Assembly (NCBI RefSeq): GCF_020171365.1 | Contig: NZ_JAIUZO010000001.1 | Coordinates: 1-64,000, forward strand | From: Qipengyuania gaetbuli | GTDB lineage: Bacteria; Pseudomonadota; Alphaproteobacteria; Sphingomonadales; Sphingomonadaceae | Length of the DNA: 64,000 bases | Direction of reading: 5' to 3' | Shown here: one piece after another, positions 33,906-42,736 of the stretch | How positions within the stretch are numbered: the first letter of the stretch is position 1 | Layout of the letters: every line of letters begins with the position of its first letter | The notes under the pieces: generated by a model | The model's input: only the letters and a program-made list of their open reading frames with translations | Databases searched by the model: none | Told to the model about the DNA's origin: nothing | Made by a program: the position numbers and the translations under genes

Positions 33906-35641
33906 TCGTAGTTCACGCCGGGCAGCCCCTGCCCGCCATCGGCGATGAAGGCGTCGATCCGCTCTTCCAGCACCGGAAGCGGGACGGACCCGAGCGAAAG
34001 CACAACATCGTGGAACTTGCGGATGTCGAACGCGGGCCCAAGCTCGCTTTCGGCTTTCGCACGCACGCGGCGGATGGTCATTTCGCCGAGCTTGTAGGCC
34101 AGCGCCTGGCCCGGCCAGCTGATGTAGCGATCGACCTCGGTCCCGACCTCGTGCTGCGACAGGGCGGTGCGCGAGGCGAGGTATTCCATCGCCTGTTCGC
34201 GGGTCCAGCCATAGTGGTGGATTCCCGTGTCGATGACGAGGCGCACCGCGCGCCACATCTCGTAGCTCAGCTGGCCGAAGCGTTCGTAGGGCGTGCGGTA
34301 GATGCCCATCTCGTTGCCAAGATACTCGGTATAGAGGCCCCAGCCCTCACCAAAACCCGAGAAATAGACCTGTCGGCGAAAGGGAGGCGCTTCTTCGCGT
34401 TCGAGTGCGATGGCGGCCTGGAAGGAATGGCCGGGCGCGCATTCGTGCATCGTCAGAGCCGGGATATTGTATACCGGCCGCGACGGCAGGTCGTAGGTGT
34501 TGATCTGGCAGTAATCGAGCCCGCCCCGCCCTGCGGTATAGAAAGGCGCGATGGCAGGGTCGACGGGTCGCAGGCCGTTCCGGTAGCGCGGCAGGAAACC
34601 GAAATATTCGTCGAGGCGATCGTCCACGCGTTTTGCCGCATAGGCCGCAACGCCCATTAGCTCGTCGGGAGTCCTCGCCACGAACTGCGGGTCAGTGCGA
34701 AGGAAGGCGACGAATTCCGCCAAGGTGCCCTCGAACCCTGCCTCGGCTTTCACCTTCTCCATTTCGTCAGTGATCCGCGCGACCTCTGCCAAGCCGATCC
34801 GATGGATTTCCTCCGCCGTCAGGTCGAGCGTGGTGTATTCGCGAATCTGCTGCGCATAATATTCACTGCCTTCCGGGAATTCGCGGGCCCCAAGTGTCTC
34901 GCGGGTTGCAGGCACATATTCCTCGCGGAAGAAGGCGAGGAAATCACGGTAGGCGGGCGTCACGCCTTGCGTGATAGCCGCCCTCCCTTCGGCCAGCAGG
35001 CGTGCTTTTTCAGCCTCTGAGAATCGCTCGGGCATCTGAGCGAATGCGCCCCAGAATGGGCTCTGTTCCGGGTCATCGACGACATAAGCGACGAGCGAAG
35101 CATCGCGCCCCTCCAGCGTCACCCTTGGCACGCTGAAGCCTCGCGACAGACCGGCGCGGGCATTGGCCTTCTGTTCAGAGAAATAGCGCGGGATGTCGCG
35201 TAGGCGGCCAATGTAGCGCTCGTATTGCTCCACCGTGGCAAAGCCCCGGCGTGCCGCAAGATAGCTCCAGAAATTGTTGTCGCTGTCGAAGGGCATTTCC
35301 CACTCGCGGAAGCGGGCATCGCCGATTTCCGTTTCGAGCAGGTGGCGGAAAACCGCCGCATCGATCCGCCCCCGTGCCGATAGGGTCGCCGCGTCGATCG
35401 CGTCGAGCCGGGCAAGCATCTCTTCGGCATAACCGGCACGGGCCATGTTGGCTTCCGGCGTGACCGACCACAGCTGCGCGCCTTGCGAGGTAGACCCGTC
35501 GGCCTCCACGACCTGCCCGTAATCGGCAAGGCGCTGCTTGTGCCAGCTGTCGGCCAGCGCCAGCACCGCCGCGTCGTCGGCCAGCGCGGGAGATGCACAC
35601 AGGGCGGCAAGGACCGCCATCGATTTGAAAGCGGTCCTCAT
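33902..35641 (-). CDS. DUF885 family secreted metallopeptidase-like protein
   Basis: 579-residue protein with a signal peptide (MRTAFKSMAVLAALCASPALA). The DUF885 signature MHECAPGHSFQAAIALE contains an HExxPGH arrangement thought to bind zinc. A later Glu/Gly segment (YFSGFGEGWGLYTEYLG) and the C-terminal REQAMEYLASRTALSQHEV fit the family. Members are predicted periplasmic carboxypeptidase- or dipeptidase-like enzymes related to M32, mostly uncharacterised. ATG at 35641 has GAGGGG 6 bases upstream; a longer frame adds seven residues. It follows grpE by 23 bases on the same strand and may be co-transcribed with hrcA-grpE. Confidence 0.87.
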   Translation of the reverse strand: MRTAFKSMAVLAALCASPALADDAAVLALADSWHKQRLADYGQVVEADGSTSQGAQLWSVTPEANMARAGYAEEMLARLDAIDAATLSARGRIDAAVFRHLLETEIGDARFREWEMPFDSDNNFWSYLAARRGFATVEQYERYIGRLRDIPRYFSEQKANARAGLSRGFSVPRVTLEGRDASLVAYVVDDPEQSPFWGAFAQMPERFSEAEKARLLAEGRAAITQGVTPAYRDFLAFFREEYVPATRETLGAREFPEGSEYYAQQIREYTTLDLTAEEIHRIGLAEVARITDEMEKVKAEAGFEGTLAEFVAFLRTDPQFVARTPDELMGVAAYAAKRVDDRLDEYFGFLPRYRNGLRPVDPAIAPFYTAGRGGLDYCQINTYDLPSRPVYNIPALTMHECAPGHSFQAAIALEREEAPPFRRQVYFSGFGEGWGLYTEYLGNEMGIYRTPYERFGQLSYEMWRAVRLVIDTGIHHYGWTREQAMEYLASRTALSQHEVGTEVDRYISWPGQALAYKLGEMTIRRVRAKAESELGPAFDIRKFHDVVLSLGSVPLPVLEERIDAFIADGGQGLPGVNYD

Positions 35642-35664
35642 GCTCAACCCCTCGTCAGGCAAAA

Positions 35665-36264
35665 TCAGTCGGGTTTCTTGGCGACGCCGACCATGGCCGG
35701 GCGCAGCAGGCGATCCTTGATCTTGTAACCTGCCTGCATCTCCTGGACGATGGTGCCCGGCTCGACCTCGTCGGTCGGGATTTCCATCATCGCCTGGTGC
35801 TCGTTCGGGTCGAGCGGCATGCCCATCGCGGCGACGCGGGTGATGCCGTTCTGCGTGAACACCTTGTCCAGCTCGCGGCGGGTCGCCTCGATACCCGCGA
35901 TGAAGCCTTTCAGCTTCTCGTCTTCGCGCTGTTCTGCCGGAATGGCATCGAGCGCACGGCCGAGGTTGTCGGCCACGCTCAGGATATCGCGGGCGAAACC
36001 GGTTGCGGCATAGTTGCGGGCGTCCTGGATGTCCTTTTCCATGCGGCGGCGCACGTTCTGCGTTTCGGCGCGGGCATAGAGCGCATCCTGCTTGGCAGCT
36101 TCGAGATCGCTGCGCAGGCTGGCGAGCGCGTCTTCGAGCGAATCCGCTCCGCCTTCATCGTCCTCGCCATTGTCGCGCAGGTGTTCCGGCACGCCTTCCA
36201 TCTCGCGCGCCACTTCCTCGTCGACCGCACTGTCCTGCGGTTCGTTGTTGTTTCCGTTGCTCAC
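35665..36264 (-). CDS. grpE: Nucleotide exchange factor GrpE
   Basis: 199-residue DnaK nucleotide-exchange factor. An acidic N-terminal tail is followed by a long coiled coil (about residues 45-100, including YARAETQNVRRRMEKDIQDA). The beta-wing head carries the family ending (VEPGTIVQEMQAGYKIKDRL and LLRPAMVGVAK). The start is GTG at 36264 with AGGG 7 bases upstream. It lies 12 bases downstream of hrcA, the usual hrcA-grpE pair. Its partners dnaK and dnaJ are 5 kb away on the same strand. Confidence 0.96.
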   Translation of the reverse strand: MSNGNNNEPQDSAVDEEVAREMEGVPEHLRDNGEDDEGGADSLEDALASLRSDLEAAKQDALYARAETQNVRRRMEKDIQDARNYAATGFARDILSVADNLGRALDAIPAEQREDEKLKGFIAGIEATRRELDKVFTQNGITRVAAMGMPLDPNEHQAMMEIPTDEVEPGTIVQEMQAGYKIKDRLLRPAMVGVAKKPD

Positions 36265-36276
36265 TGATTAACCCTG

Positions 36277-37320
36277 TCAGCCAATTCTCTTGCCCAATGA
36301 TCGGGCCGTGAAATCCACCATGGGGACGACGCGCGCGTAATTCAACCGAGTCGGGCCGATCACGCCCAGCACGCCGACCACCTTTCCGTCGCGGTCGCGG
36401 TAGGGCGCGGCGATGACGGAGGAGCCGGAAAGCGCGAACAGGCGGTTCTCGCTGCCGATGAAAATCCGCAAGGCTTCTGCCTCGCGCGCATTCTCCAGCA
36501 GGGCGGCGACCGACTGCTTGTTTTCGAGGTCGTCGAGGAGGGAGCGCACCCGCTCGATATCGGAGAGCGCGGTCTCGTCGAGCAGGTTCGCCTGTCCTCG
36601 CACAATCAGGACAGGCCGGTCGGCAGTATCCTGCGTCCAGGTGGCAAGCCCCCGCGCAACCAGATCGCGGCTTGCCTCGTCGAGCGCGCTACGCCCGCTC
36701 GCGATCTCCTGTTCAACCATGCGCGCAGCCTCGGCCAGCGTGCGGCCGGAACTGCGAGCGGTGAGGTAATTGCTAGCCTGTTCGAGTGATACGCCAAGTG
36801 CGCCGGACGGCACGGCGAGGATGCGATTTTCTACATGGCCATCCTCGCCCACCAGCACGGCCAGTACGCGGTTCGCATCGAGCGGTGTGAGCGATATTTG
36901 CGACAGGCGTGGTTCGCGCCGGGGGACCATGACCATGCCCGCTGCCCCGGAAAGATCGGACAACAGGGCGCTGGTTTCCTCCAGTGCGCGCTCGATCGGG
37001 CCGGGCTCGCCGAGGCGCTGCTCGATAGCTGCACGTTCTTCCCGTGTTGGCTCGGCCACCTGCATCATCGCGTCCACGAACAGGCGCAGGCCGCTTTCGG
37101 TGGGCATCCGTCCGGCGCTGGTATGCGGAGCCGCGAGGAGGCCGCGATGTTCAAGCTCCGCCAGCACCGAGCGGATCGAGGCCGGTGAAAGGTTCACCCC
37201 GCCCTCGCCCGCAAGCGCCTTCGACCCAACGGGCGTACCCGTGTCGAGATAGCCCTCGACCACGAGGCGGAAGATTTCGCGGGCGCGGTCAGACAGGTCG
37301 GTGAGCGGAGGGCCGTTCAT
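36277..37320 (-). CDS. hrcA: Heat-inducible transcription repressor HrcA
   Basis: 347-residue repressor. The N-terminal winged helix includes [40 protein letters not shown] and the [18 protein letters not shown] segment diagnostic of HrcA. A GAF-like core and a C-terminal [20 protein letters not shown] end the protein. HrcA represses class I heat-shock operons through CIRCE. I find no CIRCE in the window, so its target here (usually groESL) lies elsewhere. It is first in an operon with grpE. The 85 bases before it, shared with divergent rph, hold a 7-bp inverted repeat. Confidence 0.95.
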   Translation of the reverse strand: MNGPPLTDLSDRAREIFRLVVEGYLDTGTPVGSKALAGEGGVNLSPASIRSVLAELEHRGLLAAPHTSAGRMPTESGLRLFVDAMMQVAEPTREERAAIEQRLGEPGPIERALEETSALLSDLSGAAGMVMVPRREPRLSQISLTPLDANRVLAVLVGEDGHVENRILAVPSGALGVSLEQASNYLTARSSGRTLAEAARMVEQEIASGRSALDEASRDLVARGLATWTQDTADRPVLIVRGQANLLDETALSDIERVRSLLDDLENKQSVAALLENAREAEALRIFIGSENRLFALSGSSVIAAPYRDRDGKVVGVLGVIGPTRLNYARVVPMVDFTARSLGKRIG

Positions 37321-37339
37321 ACCCCCCTATCTAGCCGCT

Positions 37340-37359
37340 CCCCTTGCGGCCTCAAGGGG
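37340..37359. repeat. Inverted repeat between divergent hrcA and rph
   Basis: CCCCTTG (37340-37346) and CAAGGGG (37353-37359) form a perfect 7-bp dyad with a 6-base spacer. It lies 20 bases before hrcA and 47 before rph. It may be an operator or part of a transcript leader. It is not a CIRCE sequence. Confidence 0.4.
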
Positions 37360-37405
37360 CTTGCTCCAAAGCCGTGCACGAGATTCGACTGCATTGGAGA
37401 CACAA

Positions 37406-38122
37406 ATGCGACCTTCCGGACGCGCGCCCGACGAGATGCGCGCTATCACCATCGAAACCGGCTACACCAAGCACGCCGAAGGCAGTTGCCTCATCAGTTT
37501 CGGTGAAACGAAGGTGCTGTGCACCGCCAGCGTGGAGCGGAACGTGCCGCCGTGGATGCGCGGCAAGGGCGAAGGTTGGGTCACGGGTGAATATTCAATG
37601 CTCCCCCGCGCGACCCACACGCGTGGCCAGCGCGAAGCGGCCAAGGGCAAGCAGAGCGGAAGAACGCAGGAAATACAGCGTCTTATCGGACGTAGCTTGC
37701 GCGCTGTCGTGGACCTGCGGAAGCTCGGCGAACGCCAGATCACCCTCGATTGCGACGTGATCCAGGCCGACGGCGGCACGCGGACGGCCTCGATCTCGGG
37801 CGCATGGGTGGCCCTGCGCCTTGCAGTGGACGGCTTGATGAAAAGCGGCGACATCGTCGAGGATCCGATCGGAGCCAAGGTCGCCGCGATTTCCTGCGGC
37901 ATCTACAACGGCACACCGGTGCTCGACCTCGATTATCCCGAAGACAGCTCGGCCGATGCCGATGCAAACTTCGTGCTGATCGAAGGCGGCAAGATCGCCG
38001 AGGCACAGGCCACGGCCGAAGGTGCGCCCTATGACGAGGAAGCGTTCCTGCGCCTCCTGCGCCTCGCCCAGATGGGCTGCGCTCAGGTCTTCCGCGCCCA
38101 GGACGAGGCGACGCGCAAGTGA
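37406..38122 (+). CDS. rph: Ribonuclease PH
   Basis: 238-residue phosphorolytic 3'-5' exoribonuclease that trims tRNA 3' ends. The opening [20 protein letters not shown], the [19 protein letters not shown] segment and [19 protein letters not shown] are diagnostic, as is [20 protein letters not shown], which includes the catalytic Asp region. ATG at 37406 has GGAGA 5 bases upstream; an open frame reaches 35 codons further but is not conserved. Its TGA overlaps the GTG start of rdgB (GTGA). It diverges from hrcA, an arrangement common in alphaproteobacteria. Confidence 0.96.
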   Translation: MRPSGRAPDEMRAITIETGYTKHAEGSCLISFGETKVLCTASVERNVPPWMRGKGEGWVTGEYSMLPRATHTRGQREAAKGKQSGRTQEIQRLIGRSLRAVVDLRKLGERQITLDCDVIQADGGTRTASISGAWVALRLAVDGLMKSGDIVEDPIGAKVAAISCGIYNGTPVLDLDYPEDSSADADANFVLIEGGKIAEAQATAEGAPYDEEAFLRLLRLAQMGCAQVFRAQDEATRK

Positions 38123-38745
38123 CCCGCCGGATCGGTTCGGGAAGCCTCGTGATTGCCACGCACAATGCGGGCAAGCTGAAGGAGATTTCCGCCCTCCTCG
38201 CGCCGCATGGCGTGAAGTGCATCTCGGCGGGATCACTGGGCCTGCCCGAACCGGCCGAAACCGGCACGACTTTCGTGCAGAATGCCCTGTTGAAGGCGCG
38301 GGCTGCGGCAGAGGCTTCGGGCCTTCCCGCGCTGGCCGACGACAGCGGGTTGTCAGTCGAGGCGCTGGACGGCCGTCCGGGTGTCTATACCGCCGACTGG
38401 GCGGAGCGGCAGTGGTTCGAAGGCGATCCGGGGCGCGACTGGTACATGGCCATGGGCAAGGTCGAAGGGATGCTGCAGCAGAAGGGCGACGGTGTGGACC
38501 GTTCCTGCGCCTTCCACTGCGTGCTGGCAATCGCATGGCCCGACGGCGAGATGGCGGTTTACGAAGGCACTGCGCCGGGCACGCTAACCTGGCCTCCGCG
38601 GGGGACGCTGGGCTTCGGTTACGACCCCGTGTTTGTGCCGCGGGGCATGGAGCAGACTTTCGCGGAGATCGATCCGGAAGAAAAGCACCGCATCAGCCAC
38701 CGCGCCGATGCCTTTGCCAAGCTCGTCGCCGAGCAGTTCGCCTAG
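38119..38745 (+). CDS. rdgB: Non-canonical purine NTP pyrophosphatase (RdgB/HAM1)
   Basis: 208-residue enzyme that hydrolyses dITP, ITP and XTP to keep them out of nucleic acids. It begins with the family substrate-binding strand [18 protein letters not shown]. It has [20 protein letters not shown] with the catalytic Asp and ends [20 protein letters not shown] plus [14 protein letters not shown] at 38119 overlaps the rph stop by 4 bases. The stop TAG overlaps the convergent CAP gene stop by 4 bases, so no terminator fits between them. Linkage rph-rdgB is conserved. Confidence 0.95.
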   Translation: MTRRIGSGSLVIATHNAGKLKEISALLAPHGVKCISAGSLGLPEPAETGTTFVQNALLKARAAAEASGLPALADDSGLSVEALDGRPGVYTADWAERQWFEGDPGRDWYMAMGKVEGMLQQKGDGVDRSCAFHCVLAIAWPDGEMAVYEGTAPGTLTWPPRGTLGFGYDPVFVPRGMEQTFAEIDPEEKHRISHRADAFAKLVAEQFA

Positions 38746-39311
38746 TAGGCTTTACGGCCCCAGACATTGCCAGCGGGCCAGTACCGGCACACCAGCACGT
38801 CCCATCCGTGGTCGTTCACGACCGAGCAGCCGACTTCCTGCGTGTCGCGCCAGATGACCTGCGTGTAGTGGGCGACATCCGCCCATTTGCCGGTGCGCGA
38901 GATTTCGGGGAAGTTGCCGTGCCGGTAGTGCCGCTTTTCGTCGATGAACATGTTGACCATGGTTTCGACCGGCCATTGTCCGGCCGTACCCATCCAAAGG
39001 TTCTCGCCCGTGCCGTTACGCACCGCGTTGTCCGCATGCTGGAGCCTGCCCATGCTGGCGAGCTCGTGCCCCCACTGCTTGGCCTCGCGTTCCAGCGCGC
39101 GGTTCCATTTGAGCTTCGGCAAGCCCAGCGCCTCGCGCTCGCGGTTGTGAAGCGCTAGGATGTGCGACGCCTGGCGATCGCTCATCCGGTTGTCATATCG
39201 CGCTTCGGGCAGCCCCGAGGCACTGCGCGCGCTTGCAGCAACGCTCGCACCCGTGGCACAGAGCATTCCGAGAGATGCCAGTACGGCAGCAAGAAGTTTC
39301 GACCCGTCCAT
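38742..39311 (-). CDS. Secreted CAP/SCP-domain protein
   Basis: 189 residues with a signal peptide (MDGSKLLAAVLASLGMLCATGASVAA). CAP (PR-1/SCP) features include LALHNREREALGLPKLKWNR with the first His, a central HELASMGRLQHAD, GENLWMG, and the C-terminal HYTQVIWRDTQEVGCSVV. The two His and nearby Glu residues form the CAP cavity. Bacterial CAP proteins are extracellular and mostly of unknown function. It is on the minus strand inside the otherwise plus-strand rph-rdgB-hemW block, which suggests it was inserted there. Its 3' end overlaps rdgB by 4 bases. Confidence 0.9.
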   Translation of the reverse strand: MDGSKLLAAVLASLGMLCATGASVAASARSASGLPEARYDNRMSDRQASHILALHNREREALGLPKLKWNRALEREAKQWGHELASMGRLQHADNAVRNGTGENLWMGTAGQWPVETMVNMFIDEKRHYRHGNFPEISRTGKWADVAHYTQVIWRDTQEVGCSVVNDHGWDVLVCRYWPAGNVWGRKAY

Positions 39312-39346
39312 TGCCCGCGATTAAACAGCGCGCACCTTAAAGATCA

Positions 39347-40513
39347 ATGAAGGCACACTTGGCCAAAGCCCTCTACATTCACTGGCCCTTCTGCCTCGCA
39401 AAGTGCCCTTATTGCGACTTCAACAGCCATGTGCGCGAACGCACCGACATGGCGGTTTGGGAAGCGGCACTTCTGTCCGACATGCGCCGCGAAGCAGGTC
39501 AGGCCGGATCACAGGAACGGCTCGCAAGTATCTTTTTTGGTGGGGGAACTCCGTCACTCATGCCTCCTGCACTGGTGGGAAGACTGCTTGAGGAAGCGGA
39601 GCATTTGTGGGGCTTCGAGGACGGGATCGAGATCACGCTGGAAGGCAATCCGTCGTCCGTCGAAGCGGCGAATTTCGCATCGCTGGCGAGCGTCGGAGTG
39701 AACCGCGTATCGCTGGGCGTTCAGTCATTGCGCGACGAAACGCTCCGTTTTCTGGGCAGGTTGCACGGCGCGCAGGAAGCGCTCGACGCGCTGGAGACTG
39801 CTCAGAGCCATTTCGAGCGGGTTTCGATCGACCTCATCTATGCTCGCCCCGACCAGTCGATGGCAGATTGGGAGAAAGAGCTGGCGCAGGCGCTGGCGCT
39901 CGGAACCGATCATCTCTCGCTCTACCAGCTGACGATAGAGCCCACGACGCGCTTTGCGACAGATGTGCGGCGAGGCGTGTTCACGCCGCTCGAGGACGAT
40001 CCCGCAGCCGACCTCTTCGCCCTGACCCGCGAGATGACCGCCGCTGCAGGCCTTCCGGCCTACGAGATCAGCAATCACGCGCGGACCGGCCAGGAAAGTC
40101 GGCACAATCTCACATACTGGCGATACCAGGACTATTGCGGAATCGGACCCGGCGCGCACGGAAGGCGTGGCGGCGTAGCGACGACGCGGCACAAGAAACC
40201 GGAGAATTACCTCGCCGCGGTGGAGGCGCAGGGGGACGGCATTGCTGAAGCGCGCACACTGACCTTGCGTGAACAGGCATCAGAGGCCCTGCTGATGGGT
40301 TTGCGCCTCAACGAAGGCGTCGACCTCGACGATATGTCCCGCCGCTTCGGCGTCGTGAAGGAAGACCTCGTGGATGACGCCAAGCTGGCGCTCTATCGCG
40401 ACCTCGGCCTCGCATGGTCGAAGGACGAGCGGATCGGCGTCACCGAGGCAGGAATGCCGCTGCTCGATGCCTTGCTAGGCGAGCTTGTTCCCGCAGAACT
40501 GGTCGAGGGGTGA
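39347..40513 (+). CDS. hemW: Radical SAM heme chaperone HemW
   Basis: 388-residue radical SAM protein. The 4Fe-4S cysteines are in HWPFCLAKCPYCDFNSH (CxxxCxxC). The GGTP segment is IFFGGGTPSLMPPALVGRLL, and VNRVSLGVQSLRDETLRFLG follows. It has the HemW-like C-terminal HemN_C domain and lacks the extra N-terminal region of true coproporphyrinogen dehydrogenase HemN. HemW binds heme and delivers it to respiratory proteins. Its stop overlaps the Xer recombinase GTG by 4 bases. It normally follows rdgB directly, but here a CAP gene intervenes. Confidence 0.93.
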   Translation: MKAHLAKALYIHWPFCLAKCPYCDFNSHVRERTDMAVWEAALLSDMRREAGQAGSQERLASIFFGGGTPSLMPPALVGRLLEEAEHLWGFEDGIEITLEGNPSSVEAANFASLASVGVNRVSLGVQSLRDETLRFLGRLHGAQEALDALETAQSHFERVSIDLIYARPDQSMADWEKELAQALALGTDHLSLYQLTIEPTTRFATDVRRGVFTPLEDDPAADLFALTREMTAAAGLPAYEISNHARTGQESRHNLTYWRYQDYCGIGPGAHGRRGGVATTRHKKPENYLAAVEAQGDGIAEARTLTLREQASEALLMGLRLNEGVDLDDMSRRFGVVKEDLVDDAKLALYRDLGLAWSKDERIGVTEAGMPLLDALLGELVPAELVEG

Positions 40514-41406
40514 GCAGCCCCGAATGCCTCGAGGCGTGGCAGAGCCACCTTGCCCTGGCCCAGAGACGCTCGGCACACACGGTGCGTGCCTATGCCGCGG
40601 CCGCACGGCGACTGATGGTGCGTCTCGACCTCGAAACTTTCGAGGATGTAGCGACCCTGTCGGCGCAGGAAGTCAGGGCACATCTGGCGTCGCGGCGCAG
40701 CGACGGGCTGGCGAACGCATCGGCGGCGCGGGAGCTGTCCGCGCTGAAGGGCTTCATCGCCTTTGCCAAGGCGCAGGCCGGGCATGACGTCACGCAGCCC
40801 CCGCGTCTTCGCGGGCCGCGCTTGAAGAAGGGCCTGCCCCGCCCGGTGTCGCCCGACGACGCGCAAGGCTTGGCCGAAACCGTAGATGCGCTTGCTGCTG
40901 AAGAATGGATCGGCGCGCGCGACCGGGCTGTCCTGCTGCTGCTATATGGTGCCGGCCTGCGCATTTCGGAGGCGCTTTCCCTGACCGGAGCAGACCTGCC
41001 GCTGGGAGAGCGGCTGACCGTGACCGGCAAGGGCTCGAAACAACGCGTGGTGCCGATCCTGCCGATCGTGCGTGAGGCGGTCGAGGAATATTGCCACCTC
41101 AACCCCTGGCCGACCGGGCGCGAAGATCCGGTCTTCCGCGGTGCGAAAGGTGGCCCGCTGTCGCAGGGCGTCGTCCAGAAAGCGACAGCACAAGCCCGCC
41201 GCGCGCTCGGCCTCCCCGATACGGCGACGCCCCATGCCTTGCGGCATAGCTTTGCCACCCATCTGCTTGGTGCAGGTGCGGACTTGCGTAGCCTTCAGGA
41301 ACTGCTCGGTCATGCGAGTTTGGGGTCAACGCAGATCTATACGAAAGTCGACGCAGCCAGCCTGCTCGACACCTATCGCAACGCCCATCCGCGCGACCGC
41401 GACTGA
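40510..41406 (+). CDS. xerC: Tyrosine recombinase XerC/XerD type
   Basis: 298-residue tyrosine recombinase. An N-terminal SAM-like domain (LEAWQSHLALAQRRSAHTVR) comes first. All six catalytic residues are present: Arg151 in GAGLRISEAL, Lys174 in GKGSKQRVVP, His242 and Arg245 in HALRHSF, His268 in LLGHASLG, and Tyr277 in TQIYTKV. This size and context (hemW overlap, no phage genes) indicate the chromosome-dimer resolution pair, probably XerC; XerD cannot be excluded. GTG at 40510 overlaps the hemW stop (GTGA). It ends flush against the convergent gshB with no intergenic base. Confidence 0.88.
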   Translation: MSSPECLEAWQSHLALAQRRSAHTVRAYAAAARRLMVRLDLETFEDVATLSAQEVRAHLASRRSDGLANASAARELSALKGFIAFAKAQAGHDVTQPPRLRGPRLKKGLPRPVSPDDAQGLAETVDALAAEEWIGARDRAVLLLLYGAGLRISEALSLTGADLPLGERLTVTGKGSKQRVVPILPIVREAVEEYCHLNPWPTGREDPVFRGAKGGPLSQGVVQKATAQARRALGLPDTATPHALRHSFATHLLGAGADLRSLQELLGHASLGSTQIYTKVDAASLLDTYRNAHPRDRD

Positions 41407-42375
41407 TTACATCGCGGCGTGGCGACGCTCGATGGCGTCCCAGATAAGTGCGGGCGTATCGGTGCCGTTGAACTTGTCGATAGCCACGATCCCCGTGGGC
41501 GAGGTGACGTTTATTTCGGTCAGGTATTTGCCGCCAATGACGTCGATACCGACGAACACGAGCCCGCGCCGCTTCAGTTCAGGGCCCATAGCCGCGCAAA
41601 TCTCTTCCTCCCGCTCCGACAATTTGGTGGCCTCGGCATAGCCGCCTTGTGCAAGGTTCGAACGGAACTCACCTTCGCCCGGGAAGCGATTGATCGCGCC
41701 AGCGAATTCACCGTCAATGATGACGATACGCTTGTCGCCTTCGGCCACCTCGGGAAGGAAGGGCTGGACCATGTGCGGTTCGGGCCAGGTCTGGTTGAAC
41801 ACCTCGCTCAGGGCAGACAGGTTGGTGCCATCCGCATCGATCCGGAAGATCGCCTTGCCGCCATTGCCATGCAGTGGTTTCACGACGACCGAGCCGTGCT
41901 TCTTCTGGAATTCGCGAATGTCCTCCAGCTTCCGCGCAACCAGCGTCGGCGGCATGAAGCGGGCGTAATCGAGCACGAACATCTTTTCTGGTGCGTTCAC
42001 CACTTCGCGCGGGTCGTTGACAACCAGCGTCGTGCCTTTCAGCCGGTCGAGCAGCAGGGCCGAGCTGATGTAGCCGAGGTGGAACGGCGGGTCCTGCCGC
42101 ATCAGCACCACGTCGATGTCCCGTGCAAGGTCGATGCGGCGCCGCTCACCCGCCTTGAAGTGGTCGCCAGCCACGCGCTGGACAGTAACCGGCGCGGCAT
42201 GGGCCGTGATGCGCCCGGCAGGCGTGCCGTCGCTTTCATAGGCCAGCGTAGTGACGTCGTAATGCCAGACCTCGTGGCCGCGTGCCTGGGCGGCCAGCAT
42301 CAGGGCAAAACTGCTGTCGCCCGCGATATTGATGCTTTCGAGCGGGTCCATCTGGACGGCGACGCGTAAGGGCAT
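41407..42375 (-). CDS. gshB: Glutathione synthetase
   Basis: 322-residue ATP-grasp enzyme joining gamma-Glu-Cys to glycine. The opening RVAVQMDPLESINIAGDSSF is diagnostic, as are PPFHLGYISSALLLDRLKGT, VVKPLHGNGGKAIFRI (ATP-binding lysine loop) and the C-terminal FVGIDVIGGKYLTEINVTSP. It supplies glutathione, which may also gate the Kef-type antiporter elsewhere in the window. It follows yraN by 10 bases. Its stop codon directly abuts the xer stop on the other strand. Confidence 0.95.
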   Translation of the reverse strand: MPLRVAVQMDPLESINIAGDSSFALMLAAQARGHEVWHYDVTTLAYESDGTPAGRITAHAAPVTVQRVAGDHFKAGERRRIDLARDIDVVLMRQDPPFHLGYISSALLLDRLKGTTLVVNDPREVVNAPEKMFVLDYARFMPPTLVARKLEDIREFQKKHGSVVVKPLHGNGGKAIFRIDADGTNLSALSEVFNQTWPEPHMVQPFLPEVAEGDKRIVIIDGEFAGAINRFPGEGEFRSNLAQGGYAEATKLSEREEEICAAMGPELKRRGLVFVGIDVIGGKYLTEINVTSPTGIVAIDKFNGTDTPALIWDAIERRHAAM

Positions 42376-42385
42376 GGATTATCCT

Positions 42386-42736
42386 TCAGGGTTGCCAGGC
42401 ATTGGCGATGTGGCGAGGGAATGCGCCGGGCGCAAGGAGGATGACGTCAATGCGGATATCCTCACCTTGCGTGGCATAGCGATGGGCGACCGCTTCGGCT
42501 GCCGCCGCGACACGGGCAAGGCGCCTTTCGTCAATTGCGAGGTCGAGATCATCGCGGCGCGTGCGCCATTTCACCTCGACGAAGGCGATAGTCCCGCCGC
42601 GCTTCGCCACCAGATCGATTTCGCCAGCGGGCGTTTTGACGCGCGTGTCGAGGATGCGCCAGCCCTTCGCCCTCAGCCACAGGCCCGCCCTCGCCTCTGC
42701 GTCGCGGCCGCTTCTTTCGGCTATCTGCCGCTTCAT
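42386..42736 (-). CDS. yraN: YraN family (UPF0102) endonuclease-like protein
   Basis: 116-residue protein of the YraN family. The motif AEARAGLWLRAKGWRILDTR is followed by a nuclease-like core GEIDLVAKRGGTIAFVEVKW, which holds the (E/D)xD...ExK arrangement of Holliday-junction resolvase folds. Activity is unproven. It overlaps rsmI by 4 bases and precedes gshB by 10. The rsmI-yraN linkage is common across proteobacteria and lies next to lpoA in E. coli. Confidence 0.9.
   Translation of the reverse strand: MKRQIAERSGRDAEARAGLWLRAKGWRILDTRVKTPAGEIDLVAKRGGTIAFVEVKWRTRRDDLDLAIDERRLARVAAAAEAVAHRYATQGEDIRIDVILLAPGAFPRHIANAWQP

Noticed and set aside
37321..37405. Possible RpoH promoter of hrcA (CTTGAG followed by CTAGAT)
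   Set aside because: The -10 match is poor (CTAGAT instead of CYTAT) and would leave almost no leader before the ATG.
40510..41406. Integrase of a mobile element
   Set aside because: The gene overlaps hemW, has XerC size, and no attachment repeats, phage or transposon genes are visible nearby.
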